Origin: Actinomycetes bacterium
GTDB lineage: Bacteria > Actinomycetota > Actinomycetes > Propionibacteriales > Propionibacteriaceae
Direction: 5' to 3'
DNA length: 24,308 nucleotides
Assembly: GCA_029778515.1 (NCBI GenBank)
Contig: JAKOQD010000148.1
Span: forward strand, 1 to 24,308
Shown: positions 15,401 through 22,848 of the stretch, piece by piece
How the letters are laid out: each line of letters begins with the position of its first letter
Numbering within the stretch: position 1 is the first letter of the stretch
Program-made: the position numbers and the translations under genes
Notes under the pieces: model-generated
What the model was told of the DNA's origin: nothing
Database searches by the model: none
What the model saw: the letters and a program-made list of their open reading frames with translations, nothing else

Positions 15401-15610
15401 ACGTATTCCGACAACACAAACGCTGTCCTCTCCCTGCCGGTCATCCTGGTCGCGATCGGGCTGAGCGTGCTGATGATCGTGGCTGTCTGGAAGGTCTTCA
15501 CCAAGGCCTGGCCAAGAGGCTCGAGATGCCGTGGTCGCCGAAATGGAGTGGGGCTGGCACCTCAGGCGATGACTGCCAGGAGGTCGCCGCCTTCCACGGC
15601 TTGGGCGTGA
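15401..15610 (+). CDS. Possible small single-pass membrane protein, start codon unusual
   Basis: Behind TATGCT (15371) and AGGAG (15392) the frame opens at ACG (15401), not ATG, GTG or TTG. It reads TYSDNTNAVLSLPVILVAIG and continues through a convincing hydrophobic helix (LSLPVILVAIGLSVLMIVAVW) to KVFTKA. After that the frame becomes Arg/Ser-rich and low in third-position GC, and runs on to 15610, overlapping the end of the pyruvate carboxylase gene by 49 bases. A one-base shift after FTKA would instead give GQEARDAVVAEMEWGWHLRR and a stop at 15572. Either this is a real small membrane protein with a non-standard start and possible frameshift, or a decayed one. The family is not recognised. 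Confidence 0.35.
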   Translation, partial: TYSDNTNAVLSLPVILVAIGLSVLMIVAVWKVFTKAWPRGSRCRGRRNGVGLAPQAMTARRSPPSTAWA

Positions 15611-18600
15611 CCGATCGCTAGGCGCTGGACGGTACCGGCGACCGGGGTGGTGATCGCGGCCTCCATCTTCATGGCTTCGATCGTCGCCACCTGCTGGCCG
15701 GCGGCCACCTGATCGCCGGCTTCGACGATCAGGGTCACCACGCCCGCGAATGGGGCGGGGATCTGGCCCGGCGACTTCGCGTCCGCCCGTTCGGCCATCG
15801 CGACCGTGGACGTCACCGAGTCGTCCTTCACCGACACCACCCGCATCTGGCCGTTAACCGTGCAGACCACCTGGCGCACGCCACGGTCGTCCGGCTCGCC
15901 GATCGCCGAGATGCCCAGTAGCAACGACTTGCCGCGTTCCAGCGAGACCTCGATCTCCTGGCCCTGGCGCAGACCGTGCAGGAACTCGCGGGTCGGCACC
16001 ACCGACAACTCCGAGTACGCCACCACCGCTTCCTCGTAGTCGCGCAGCGGGCCGGGGAACAGCAGCCGGTTCAGGGTGCGCCGCGGCTTCTCGGCCAGAT
16101 CGGACGCGTCCGCGTCCGACAGTTCGGTGACCACCGGCTTGGTGACCCGCCCGGCCAGCGCCTTGGTGCGGAACGGCTCCGGCCAGCCGCCCGGCGGATC
16201 ACCCAGGTCGCCGTTGAGGAAGCCGATCACTGAATCCGGAATGTCGTACCTCTCCGGGTTCGCCTCGAAATCGGACGGGTCGATCTTCTGCCCGACCAGC
16301 GCCAACGCCAGGTCGCCGACCACCTTCGAGGACGGGGTCACCTTCACGATGTTGCCCAGGATCCGGTTCGCCGCGGCGTACATCTCCTCGATCGCCTCGA
16401 ACCGGTCGCCCAGGCCGAGCGCGATCGCCTGCTGGCGAAGGTTCGACAGCTGTCCACCCGGAATCTCGTGCACGTAGACCCGTCCGGTCGGCCCGGGAAG
16501 GCCCGACTCGAACGGCGCGTAGAGCTTCCGAACACCCTCGAAGTACGGCTCCAGCGCGGTCACCGCGGCCAGCGAGAGCCCGGTGTCCCGATCGGTGCCT
16601 TCCAGCGCCGCCACCAGCGCCGACATCGACACCTGCGAGGTCGTCCCAGCCATGGACGCGGCCGCGACGTCCACCGCGTCCACGCCCGCATCAATGGCGG
16701 CCAGCAGCGTGCCCAGCTGACCACCGGCGGTGTCGTGGGTGTGCAGATGCACCGGCAGGTCGAAGTTGCTACGCAGGGCGGTGACCAGCGCAGCCGCGGC
16801 CGGTGCCCGCAGCAGACCGGCCATGTCCTTGATCGCCAGGATGTGCGCGCCAGCGGAAACCAGTTCTTCGGCCAGCCGCAGGTAGTAGTCGAGCGTGTAC
16901 AGCGACTCGCCCGGCGAGGTCATGTTGCCGGTGTAGCAGAGCGCGGCCTCGGCCACCGCGTGGTCGGTCTCCAGCACCGCCTCGATCGCCGGCCGGATCT
17001 GGTCGACATTGTTCAGGGCGTCGAAGATCCGGAAGACATCCAGCCCCGAGCGGGCCGCCTCGGCGACGAACGCCTTCGTCACCGCCAGCGGGTACGGGGT
17101 GTAGCCGACCGTGTTCCGGCCGCGCAACAGCATCTGGAGTGGCAGGTTCGGCATCGCCGCGTGCAGCGCGTCCAGCCGATCCCAGGGGTCCTCCTTGAGG
17201 AACCGCAGCGCCACGTCGTAAGTCGCGCCGCCCCAGGCCTCAACGCTGAACAACTGCGGCAGGGTCCGCGCGATCACAGGTGCGACGTGCAGCAGGTCGC
17301 GGGTGCGGACGCGGGTCGCCAACAGCGACTGGTGCGCATCCCGGAAAGTGGTGTCGGTGACCGCCACCGCGCTCTGCGCGCGCAGTTCGGCTGCCCACTG
17401 GGCCGGACCGACCTCGAGCAGTCGCTGCCGCGAGCCGGCCGGCGGCGGTGCGGACGCGACCGCGGGTGGCAGCACCGGCAGCTTCTTCCGGGGACGCAGC
17501 AACGTCCGCGGGTCGCCGTTGGGCTTGTTGACGCTGACCTCAGCCAGGTAGGTGAGCAGCTTCGTGCCCCGGTCGGCGGGGAGGTGGTAGTGCAGCAGAT
17601 GCGGACGGTCGTCGATGAACGACGTAGTCGTGTGGCCATCGAGGAAGTCGGGGTCGGAGATCACCGCTTCCAGGAACGGGATGTTGGTCGACACCCCGCG
17701 GACGCGGAACTCGCTCAACGCCCGGAACGCCCGCCGCGCGGCCGAACGCAGGTCGGTGCCCCGGCAGGTCAGCTTGACCAGCATCGAGTCGAAGTGCGCG
17801 GCGACCGTCGCCCCGGCGAACACGACGCCGCCGTCCAATCGGATTCCCGCGCCGCCCGGCGTCCGATAGACCGAGATGATGCCGGTGTCGGGACGGAAGC
17901 CGTTCGCCGGATCCTCGGTCGTGACCCGGCATTGCAGTGCGGTGCCGCGGACTTGGACGTCGGCCTGGGTCAGTCCCATGCCCACCAGGGTCTCGCCAGC
18001 CGCGATACGGATCTGCGAAGACACCAGGTCGACGTTCGTCACCTCTTCGGTGACGGTGTGCTCCACCTGGATCCGCGGGTTCATCTCGATGAAGACGTAG
18101 CGGCCGTCCTCGCCGAGCAGGAACTCAACCGTGCCGGCGTTGAGGTAGTTGATGTGCCGGGCGAAGCGCACCGCGTCCGAGCAGATCCGGCGACGCAACT
18201 CCGGGTCGAGGTTCGGCGCGGGGGCGATCTCGACAACCTTCTGATGTCGACGCTGCACCGAGCAGTCCCGCTCGAACAGGTGGATCACCTCACCGGTGGC
18301 ATCGGCCAGGATCTGCACCTCGATGTGCCGCGGACGGATCACCGCCTGCTCCAGGTACATCCGGGAGTCGCCGAAAGCCGACTCGGCCTCGCGCATCGCC
18401 TCAGCCAGCGCAGCGCGGAGCTTGTCGGCCTCCTCAACCCGGCGCATGCCGCGTCCGCCGCCGCCGGAGACGGCCTTCACGAACAGCGGGAAGCCGATCG
18501 AATCGGCGGCCGCCACCAGGGTGTCGACGTCGTTGCTCGGCTCCGAGCCGCGCAGCGTCGGCAGGCCGGCCGCTATGGCCGCCGAGATCGCGCGGGCCTT

Positions 18601-18948
18601 GTTCCCGGTCAACTCCAGCACCTCGTGCGAAGGACCGATGAACTTGATCCCGGCCTCTTCACAGGCCTGGGCCAGGTCGGGGTTCTCGGAGAGGAAGCCG
18701 TAACCGGGGTAGATCGCGTCCGCGCCGGCGTCCTGGGCGGCCTTGATGATGCCGGGCACGTCGAGGTACGCGCGGACGGGGTGGCCGCGCTCGCCGATCT
18801 CGTAGGACTCGTCCGCCTTCAGCCGGTACTCGGCGTGCCGATCCTCGTAGGGGAACACGGCGACGGTGCCAATGCCCAGCTCGGTGGCTGCGCGAAAGGC
18901 GCGGACGGCGATCTCGCCGCGGTTCGCGACCAGCATCTTGTTGAACAT
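15562..18948 (-). CDS. pyc: Pyruvate carboxylase
   Basis: This biotin enzyme carboxylates pyruvate to oxaloacetate, refilling the TCA cycle. The 1128-residue single-chain protein has all three parts. The biotin carboxylase domain spans about residues 1-455 (KMLVANRGEIAVR, the ATP-grasp loop GGGGRGM at 162-168, and FIEMNPRIQVEHTVTE near 287). The carboxyltransferase barrel spans about residues 528-800 (TDTTFRDAHQSLLATR at 531-546, and LHTHDTAGGQ). The biotin carrier is at the end, with the biotinylated lysine K1094 in EAMKMEAA. The length and order match bacterial alpha-4 pyruvate carboxylases. The ATG has AGGAGG upstream and a TAGAGT box further out. It is a monocistronic unit. Confidence 0.97.
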   Translation of the reverse strand: MFNKMLVANRGEIAVRAFRAATELGIGTVAVFPYEDRHAEYRLKADESYEIGERGHPVRAYLDVPGIIKAAQDAGADAIYPGYGFLSENPDLAQACEEAGIKFIGPSHEVLELTGNKARAISAAIAAGLPTLRGSEPSNDVDTLVAAADSIGFPLFVKAVSGGGGRGMRRVEEADKLRAALAEAMREAESAFGDSRMYLEQAVIRPRHIEVQILADATGEVIHLFERDCSVQRRHQKVVEIAPAPNLDPELRRRICSDAVRFARHINYLNAGTVEFLLGEDGRYVFIEMNPRIQVEHTVTEEVTNVDLVSSQIRIAAGETLVGMGLTQADVQVRGTALQCRVTTEDPANGFRPDTGIISVYRTPGGAGIRLDGGVVFAGATVAAHFDSMLVKLTCRGTDLRSAARRAFRALSEFRVRGVSTNIPFLEAVISDPDFLDGHTTTSFIDDRPHLLHYHLPADRGTKLLTYLAEVSVNKPNGDPRTLLRPRKKLPVLPPAVASAPPPAGSRQRLLEVGPAQWAAELRAQSAVAVTDTTFRDAHQSLLATRVRTRDLLHVAPVIARTLPQLFSVEAWGGATYDVALRFLKEDPWDRLDALHAAMPNLPLQMLLRGRNTVGYTPYPLAVTKAFVAEAARSGLDVFRIFDALNNVDQIRPAIEAVLETDHAVAEAALCYTGNMTSPGESLYTLDYYLRLAEELVSAGAHILAIKDMAGLLRAPAAAALVTALRSNFDLPVHLHTHDTAGGQLGTLLAAIDAGVDAVDVAAASMAGTTSQVSMSALVAALEGTDRDTGLSLAAVTALEPYFEGVRKLYAPFESGLPGPTGRVYVHEIPGGQLSNLRQQAIALGLGDRFEAIEEMYAAANRILGNIVKVTPSSKVVGDLALALVGQKIDPSDFEANPERYDIPDSVIGFLNGDLGDPPGGWPEPFRTKALAGRVTKPVVTELSDADASDLAEKPRRTLNRLLFPGPLRDYEEAVVAYSELSVVPTREFLHGLRQGQEIEVSLERGKSLLLGISAIGEPDDRGVRQVVCTVNGQMRVVSVKDDSVTSTVAMAERADAKSPGQIPAPFAGVVTLIVEAGDQVAAGQQVATIEAMKMEAAITTPVAGTVQRLAIGHAQAVEGGDLLAVIA

Positions 18949-18972
18949 TTGGCCTCCTGTAGCGGGTCAGCC

Positions 18973-18978
18973 ACTCTA
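18973..18978 (-). promoter_or_regulatory. Candidate -10 box of pyc
   Basis: TAGAGT on the minus strand would start a leader of about 18 bases that contains AGGAGG before the ATG at 18948. No clear -35 box. The rest of the gap to 19158 holds only a degenerate CTCGACAGGCTCGACC repeat-like stretch. Confidence 0.45.
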
Positions 18979-19158
18979 TTGGGGCTGCAGCGTGGTTGGG
19001 CACCCCCTGCCCGCCGGGCGCTGCTCAGTTGCGCAACATTTCCCCTCCCATTATGGCGCTTCCCGGGTTGATCGAGCGGGTCGAGATCGGCGACGCAGGT
19101 GGCCTCGACAGGCTCGACCTGCCGAACGCAGGGGACGTGCCCTCGCCGTTGGGCAGGC

Positions 19159-19989
19159 TCAGGCCGGCCACCCACCCAGGCGCTCACCCTCTCGGCGACC
19201 CTGCTCCCGTCCGGCGGCAGCGGCAGCGGAGTTGCGATGACTGGCCAACAAGTCGCTGCCCATGGCCTTCCGGCTGCGCTCATCCGGGCGCAGCAGCGCG
19301 ACCGCGGCGCGCCGTCCGAGCGCCTTGGCCTGCATCGCCGGACGCCGGTACGCGCGCACCGACCCGCCCAGGGGCGCCAGAGCGATCACCGAGGTGGCGG
19401 ACGCGACCACGTCCAGGTTCGCCGGCGACCGCAGCCCACCGTCCAAGTGCAGCCGGCCGTCGATCCGCACCGCCGGGAACACGCCTGGGATGGCGCAACT
19501 TGCGGCCACCGCGCGGGCCAGGTCGGCGGGCTGTGAGTGGGAGAAGAACGCCGGTCGACCGGACGCTGCGTCCGTGGCCACGATCACCAGCCCGTCCGGC
19601 CATTCGGCGCCGGCCAGATCAGGCACCAACCGCGCGACCCACCGGGTCTCGGCGTCGGCAGACCAGGCGCGCTCAGCTCGTCGACCCAGCCACGCGAGCG
19701 CGTGCCGCCGGCTCGGGTAGACCTGTGCCGCCCCCAAGGCCAGCACCGCACCCAAGCCGACGCGTCCGGGAGCCAGGGACTCCGCGCTGGCTACGGCGAA
19801 CAGCCGCTCCGGCGTCCAGCCGGTGGTCAGCCGCGCCGCCACCAGCGCACCGGCCGAGGTGCCGATCACGGTTGCCGGGGTTAGCTCGACCCCTGAGTCG
19901 GCCAGCCCCGCCAGCACTCCGGCCTGCCAGGCGATGCCAGTGGCGCCGCCGCTGCCCAGCACCAGTGCGCGGTCGCCGGACGGGGTCAT
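19159..19989 (-). CDS. Patatin-like serine hydrolase
   Basis: This 276-residue protein is a patatin-fold lipid acyl hydrolase. It shows the oxyanion loop LGSGGATG (residues 11-18), the nucleophile elbow GTSAG with S45, and the second member of the Ser-Asp dyad, D183, in LHLDGGL. It has no signal peptide, so it is probably cytosolic or peripherally membrane-bound; its substrate is unknown. The frame stays open to 20085, but the ATG at 19989 (MTPSGDRALVLGSGG) is chosen because homology begins there. GACAAT at -12 to -7 is a weak -10 match for a leaderless start. It is divergent from the lipoprotein gene at 20160. A second patatin-like gene lies at 22849-23940 with low similarity outside the motifs. 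Confidence 0.9.
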   Translation of the reverse strand: MTPSGDRALVLGSGGATGIAWQAGVLAGLADSGVELTPATVIGTSAGALVAARLTTGWTPERLFAVASAESLAPGRVGLGAVLALGAAQVYPSRRHALAWLGRRAERAWSADAETRWVARLVPDLAGAEWPDGLVIVATDAASGRPAFFSHSQPADLARAVAASCAIPGVFPAVRIDGRLHLDGGLRSPANLDVVASATSVIALAPLGGSVRAYRRPAMQAKALGRRAAVALLRPDERSRKAMGSDLLASHRNSAAAAAGREQGRREGERLGGWPA

Positions 19990-20159
19990 GCTCAGATTGT
20001 CTCCCACCAGCCCGAGCCATGCTTCGAGCCGTCCGTCCGGCAGGCCGCCAAATATCACCCGAAGCTGAAAGAACCCTCTGGGCAATTCTTCTTCGGCTCT
20101 CAGCCAAGTCGCCCGGTTGCACGGGCAGACTGGCCCAAACCGTCCCGCCAGAGAACGAA

Positions 20160-20807
20160 ATGAAGCTGCTCACCACACTGATCGCCACCTTGGCCGTGCT
20201 GTTGGCCGGCTGCGCGACCCCCGGAAACAACTGGACGCCCGGTCCGATCGTCACGATCGACGCGGCCCCATCCGAAACCGCGTCCGCGGGCGGGGGGACC
20301 CCGTCCGCAACGCCGTCGGCCAGCTCTACCGAAGTAGGTCCGCCGACCGTCCCTGACCCGTCCGACGCGATCAACGTGGCCAGCTACGGCCGCGCCCACT
20401 TCGCCAGCCCGAGCGGACGGATCTGGTGCGCGGTCGAGGACGGCTGGGCGCTGTGCCACTTCCCGAAGGGCATGAAGATGAGCAAGGTGCCCGAGTCTTC
20501 CGAAGTGTGCCCGGACGATGGGTTGGACGTCACCGGCATCTCGGTGGACGCGGCCACCAGCTATTTCTGCAGTGGCGACCCAGCCGCGTTCCCAAAGGTG
20601 GGCGACGCCAGTACCAAGTGGTGGAAGAGTAGCGGCTTCCCATCGGTCAAGTACGACGGCACCAAGTTCGCGGTGCTGCCGTACGGCAAGAAGCTGATCC
20701 TCGACCATTTCATCTGCGCGAGCGAGAAGGCCGGCGTCACCTGCGCCAACACCGAGACCGGCGCGGGCTTCCGGGTCGCCCTGGCCGGAGTCACCCTGAT
20801 CAAGTGA
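20160..20807 (+). CDS. Cys-rich secreted lipoprotein (DUF6636-like)
   Basis: This 215-residue protein has a lipoprotein signal MKLLTTLIATLAVLLAGC with lipobox Cys18. A Thr/Ser/Pro/Gly linker (about residues 28-65) follows, then an extracellular domain with six cysteines. FASPSGRIWCAVEDGWALCHF opens the domain, and VLPYGKKLILDHFICASEKAGVTCANTETGAGFRVAL closes it. This layout matches small actinobacterial secreted domains of the DUF6636 type, in which cysteines pair as disulfides; the function is unknown. Its overall build (short signal, polar linker, small domain) parallels the lipoprotein at 7455-8114, but the domains do not look related. The ATG has only a weak purine-rich ribosome-binding site (AGAGAACGAA). 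Confidence 0.86.
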   Translation: MKLLTTLIATLAVLLAGCATPGNNWTPGPIVTIDAAPSETASAGGGTPSATPSASSTEVGPPTVPDPSDAINVASYGRAHFASPSGRIWCAVEDGWALCHFPKGMKMSKVPESSEVCPDDGLDVTGISVDAATSYFCSGDPAAFPKVGDASTKWWKSSGFPSVKYDGTKFAVLPYGKKLILDHFICASEKAGVTCANTETGAGFRVALAGVTLIK

Positions 20808-20856
20808 GCTCAGCCGCCCGGGACCACGCCCGAACCGGCCGGCCACGGACCGGGCT

Positions 20857-21216
20857 TCAGCCGCGATCTCCGCGTTCGGCAAGCAGAAACAGCACCTGCG
20901 CGCGGATCAGCTGCTCTGGCAGCGGCTCGGACAGCGGGAACCGGAGGGTGCCCTTGCCGGCCCGGTGGCCGGTGATCGCGGCCTGGAATGCCGCGTCGCC
21001 CGCCGGCACCGGGTAGATCGACAGGTGGTCCGTCCACCCGCCGAAATGGACCAGGTTCCGGCCGTCCACCACGAAGGTGGGGATGCCGTAGGCGATCTTC
21101 TCGCTCGCTTGGGGCAGGACCTCGCGGATGATCTCCCGGACCCGCTTGAGCTGTTCGCGCGCGGACGGGTCGAAGCCCTGCAGATATTCATCGATAGCTG
21201 AAATGAAGCTCTCCAT
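20857..21216 (-). CDS. DUF1801 family protein
   Basis: This is a 119-residue soluble protein. MESFISAIDEYLQGFDPSAREQLKRVREIIREVLPQASEKIAYGIPTF matches the DUF1801 (YdhG-like) start; HFGGWTDHLSIYPVP and GKGTLRFPLSEPLPEQLIRAQV complete the fold. Family members include a Bacillus protein proposed as an iron chaperone, but most are uncharacterised. The frame extends to 21261; the ATG at 21216 is chosen because homology starts there and GGGGAAG directly precedes it. It is convergent with the lipoprotein gene (50 bases apart) and divergent from the DUF2199 gene. Confidence 0.85.
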   Translation of the reverse strand: MESFISAIDEYLQGFDPSAREQLKRVREIIREVLPQASEKIAYGIPTFVVDGRNLVHFGGWTDHLSIYPVPAGDAAFQAAITGHRAGKGTLRFPLSEPLPEQLIRAQVLFLLAERGDRG

Positions 21217-21408
21217 CTTCCCCAGATCGGCGTGCCCAGCGTCCGCTGCTGCGGCCAGCATAAGGGGCCGAGCCGGCGCTTCCTGGCGAGCGGATCGGGC
21301 GACGGCTCCGCGAGTGCCGACGCGAACTCAAGCCGCGCCGAAAACCATTTCAGGGCAAATCCGCAGTTCACCGGACGCGGGGCGCCCGGCTGCGGAAAGA
21401 TTCAGTTC

Positions 21409-21933
21409 GTGGTTCCGGTGATCGATGGCCCTGACACGCCGTGCAGTGTCTGCCACGACGTTCACCGCGACTTGGCGAAAGTGATGGGCACCACTGCGCC
21501 GGACGATTGGCTGGCGATCAGCGACGGCGAGCGACTTGAGGCCGAGCTGACCCCCGACGTTTGCATCCTTTCCGACCACGGCACCACTAGGCATTTCGTC
21601 CGCGGCCACATCCAGTTGCCGATCGAAGACGTGCCCGACGTCTTCGTCTGGTCGGTCTGGGTGGAACTGGACGAGGCGTCGATGGCGGCGATTGCCCAGC
21701 GCTGGTCGGATCCGAACCGGGCCTCGATGCCGCCGTTCGCCGGCAGGCTCGCCACCGAGCTGCCCTACGAGAAGCCGACGAAAGGGCTGCAGGTCAGTGT
21801 GCACACCCGAGATCCGGGCATGGTGCCGCTGCTGATGCTGTCGGCCAGTTCGGGTCATGTGCTCACGGTTGAGCAGGTGACCGGCATCCCGCTGCACCGG
21901 GTCGCGGAGTTTGCCGGGCTCGTCCAGCGTTGA
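21409..21933 (+). CDS. DUF2199 family protein
   Basis: This 174-residue soluble protein opens with a CSVCHDVH motif (an incomplete zinc-like CxxC). It then shows the typical DUF2199 order: LTPDVCILSDHGTTRHFVRGHIQLPIED, VFVWSVWVELDEASMAAIAQRW, MPPFAGRLATELPYE and a C-terminal LTVEQVTGIPLHRVAEFAG. The function is unknown. The frame is open from 21232, but the GTG at 21409 is preferred because GGAAAG lies nine bases upstream and the upstream sequence is not protein-like; GTG at 21418 is an alternative. Its stop lies seven bases before the start of the DUF6191-DinB gene, so the two are one operon. Confidence 0.82.
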   Translation: MVPVIDGPDTPCSVCHDVHRDLAKVMGTTAPDDWLAISDGERLEAELTPDVCILSDHGTTRHFVRGHIQLPIEDVPDVFVWSVWVELDEASMAAIAQRWSDPNRASMPPFAGRLATELPYEKPTKGLQVSVHTRDPGMVPLLMLSASSGHVLTVEQVTGIPLHRVAEFAGLVQR

Positions 21934-21940
21934 ACCCTGC

Positions 21941-22651
21941 ATGACCGACTTCTTCGAGATCTTCAACCCCGGGTTGCGCTACACCCGCGAGCAGCAGGAT
22001 GCGGAGAAACTGCTGGTCGTGCGCACCGATCAGGGCGGGACGGGACCACGTCCGCTCGATCTCGACTCCGGAGCTGTGGTGCTGCGCCTGCCCGGGTCCA
22101 GCACCTATCCTGCGGCGATGGAGACACCAGAGGTACCGCCGACCGACGACAAGGACTGGACATTCGTGTTGGAGCGGCCGTGCCTGGAGTGCGGCTTCGC
22201 GTCGGGCGAGGTGGATGTGCACGAGTTGCCTGAGCTGGTGCGCGCCGCGACAGCACCCTGGCGGGAGGTGCTGGCCCGACCGGACGTGGCTGTGCGGCCC
22301 GATCCGGTGGTTTGGTCGCCGCTGGAGTACGCCTGCCACGTGCGGGACGTGCTGCGGCTGTTCGCCGAGCGGGCCACACTGATCCGGTCCGAGGACAACC
22401 CGGTCTTCGCCAACTGGGACCAGGACGCGACCGCCATCGCCAAGCGCTACCGAGCGTCCGATCCTGCCGAGGTGGCCGCGGCGATCGCAGCCGCCGCCGA
22501 GGCCAACGCTGCCGAGTGGGCCGCGGTGACCGAAGACGAGTGGGGCCGGCCGGGGACACGCAGCAACGGCTCTGCCTTCACCCTGGCGACCCTGGGTCAG
22601 TACTTCCTGCACGACCTGCGTCACCACCTGCACGACGTGGGCGCTGCCTGA
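21941..22651 (+). CDS. DUF6191-DinB fusion protein
   Basis: The 236-residue reading frame joins two domains usually encoded separately. Residues 1-50 (MTDFFEIFNPGLRYTREQQD, then LLVVRTDQGG and PLDLDSGAVVLR) match the short actinobacterial DUF6191 proteins. Residues 60-236 are a DinB-like four-helix metal-binding protein: WSPLEYACHVRDVLRLF in the middle and GQYFLHDLRHHLHDVG at the end supply the usual three histidines. A Cys pair, CLECG, precedes the DinB fold. DinB proteins often act as thiol-dependent transferases with bacillithiol or mycothiol, but no substrate is indicated. The ATG at 21941 lacks a clear Shine-Dalgarno and follows the DUF2199 stop by seven bases. Codon 60 is an ATG with its own TATCCT box, so a shorter DinB protein may also be made. 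Confidence 0.8.
   Translation: MTDFFEIFNPGLRYTREQQDAEKLLVVRTDQGGTGPRPLDLDSGAVVLRLPGSSTYPAAMETPEVPPTDDKDWTFVLERPCLECGFASGEVDVHELPELVRAATAPWREVLARPDVAVRPDPVVWSPLEYACHVRDVLRLFAERATLIRSEDNPVFANWDQDATAIAKRYRASDPAEVAAAIAAAAEANAAEWAAVTEDEWGRPGTRSNGSAFTLATLGQYFLHDLRHHLHDVGAA
22106..22111 (+). promoter_or_regulatory. Intragenic leaderless -10 box for a DinB-only product
   Basis: TATCCT lies at exactly -12 to -7 from the in-frame ATG at 22118 (codon 60 of the fusion), which starts METPEVPP. A leaderless transcript from here would encode a 177-residue free DinB protein ending at 22651. Confidence 0.5.
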
Positions 22652-22668
22652 GTTCGGCCACGACCCAA

Positions 22669-22810
22669 CGATTCGGCCGGCATCACCGCACGAATGGGAC
22701 AAAGCTGACGCTATCGGCGCGACGAGGTCGGCGGTTTCTACCGGTTAGCCCGAGAACCCGTCCACGCGGACCGGAATTGTCCCGTTTCTTGAATGGCGCC
22801 GGCCGAATCG
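22669..22810. repeat. 142-bp symmetric nested inverted repeat between convergent genes
   Basis: Outer arms CGATTCGGCCGGC (22669-22681) and GCCGGCCGAATCG (22798-22810) are perfect over 13 bases. Inner arms GGGACAA (22696-22702) and TTGTCCC (22777-22783) are perfect over seven. Each side has exactly 14 unpaired bases between the two stems, and a 74-base centre follows. It fills the 197-base gap between the DinB and patatin stops and holds no gene. It may be a terminator, a structured RNA or a REP/MITE-like unit. Confidence 0.55.
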
Positions 22811-22848
22811 GCTCCCAAAACCCGTCCAGACCGGTCCTGGGACGCTCC

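Noticed and set aside
16468..19071. 867-codon plus-strand open frame
   Set aside because: Antisense to pyruvate carboxylase; an Arg/Gly/Asp/His-rich shadow.
19053..19158. Short plus-strand frame starting MALPGLIERVEIGD in the pyc-patatin gap
   Set aside because: It looks protein-like for about 40 codons but has no ribosome-binding site or -10 box, and then runs into patatin antisense sequence. Part of it is the degenerate CTCGACAGGCTCGACC stretch.
18996..20159. Long upstream extension of the DUF6636-like lipoprotein gene
   Set aside because: The extension is Arg/Pro-rich and antisense to the patatin gene. The signal peptide and lipobox fix the start at 20160.
22669..22810. Integron attC site
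   Set aside because: The nested symmetry is suggestive, but the required RYYYAAC/GTTRRRY core sites are not at the arm ends and no cassette genes are present.
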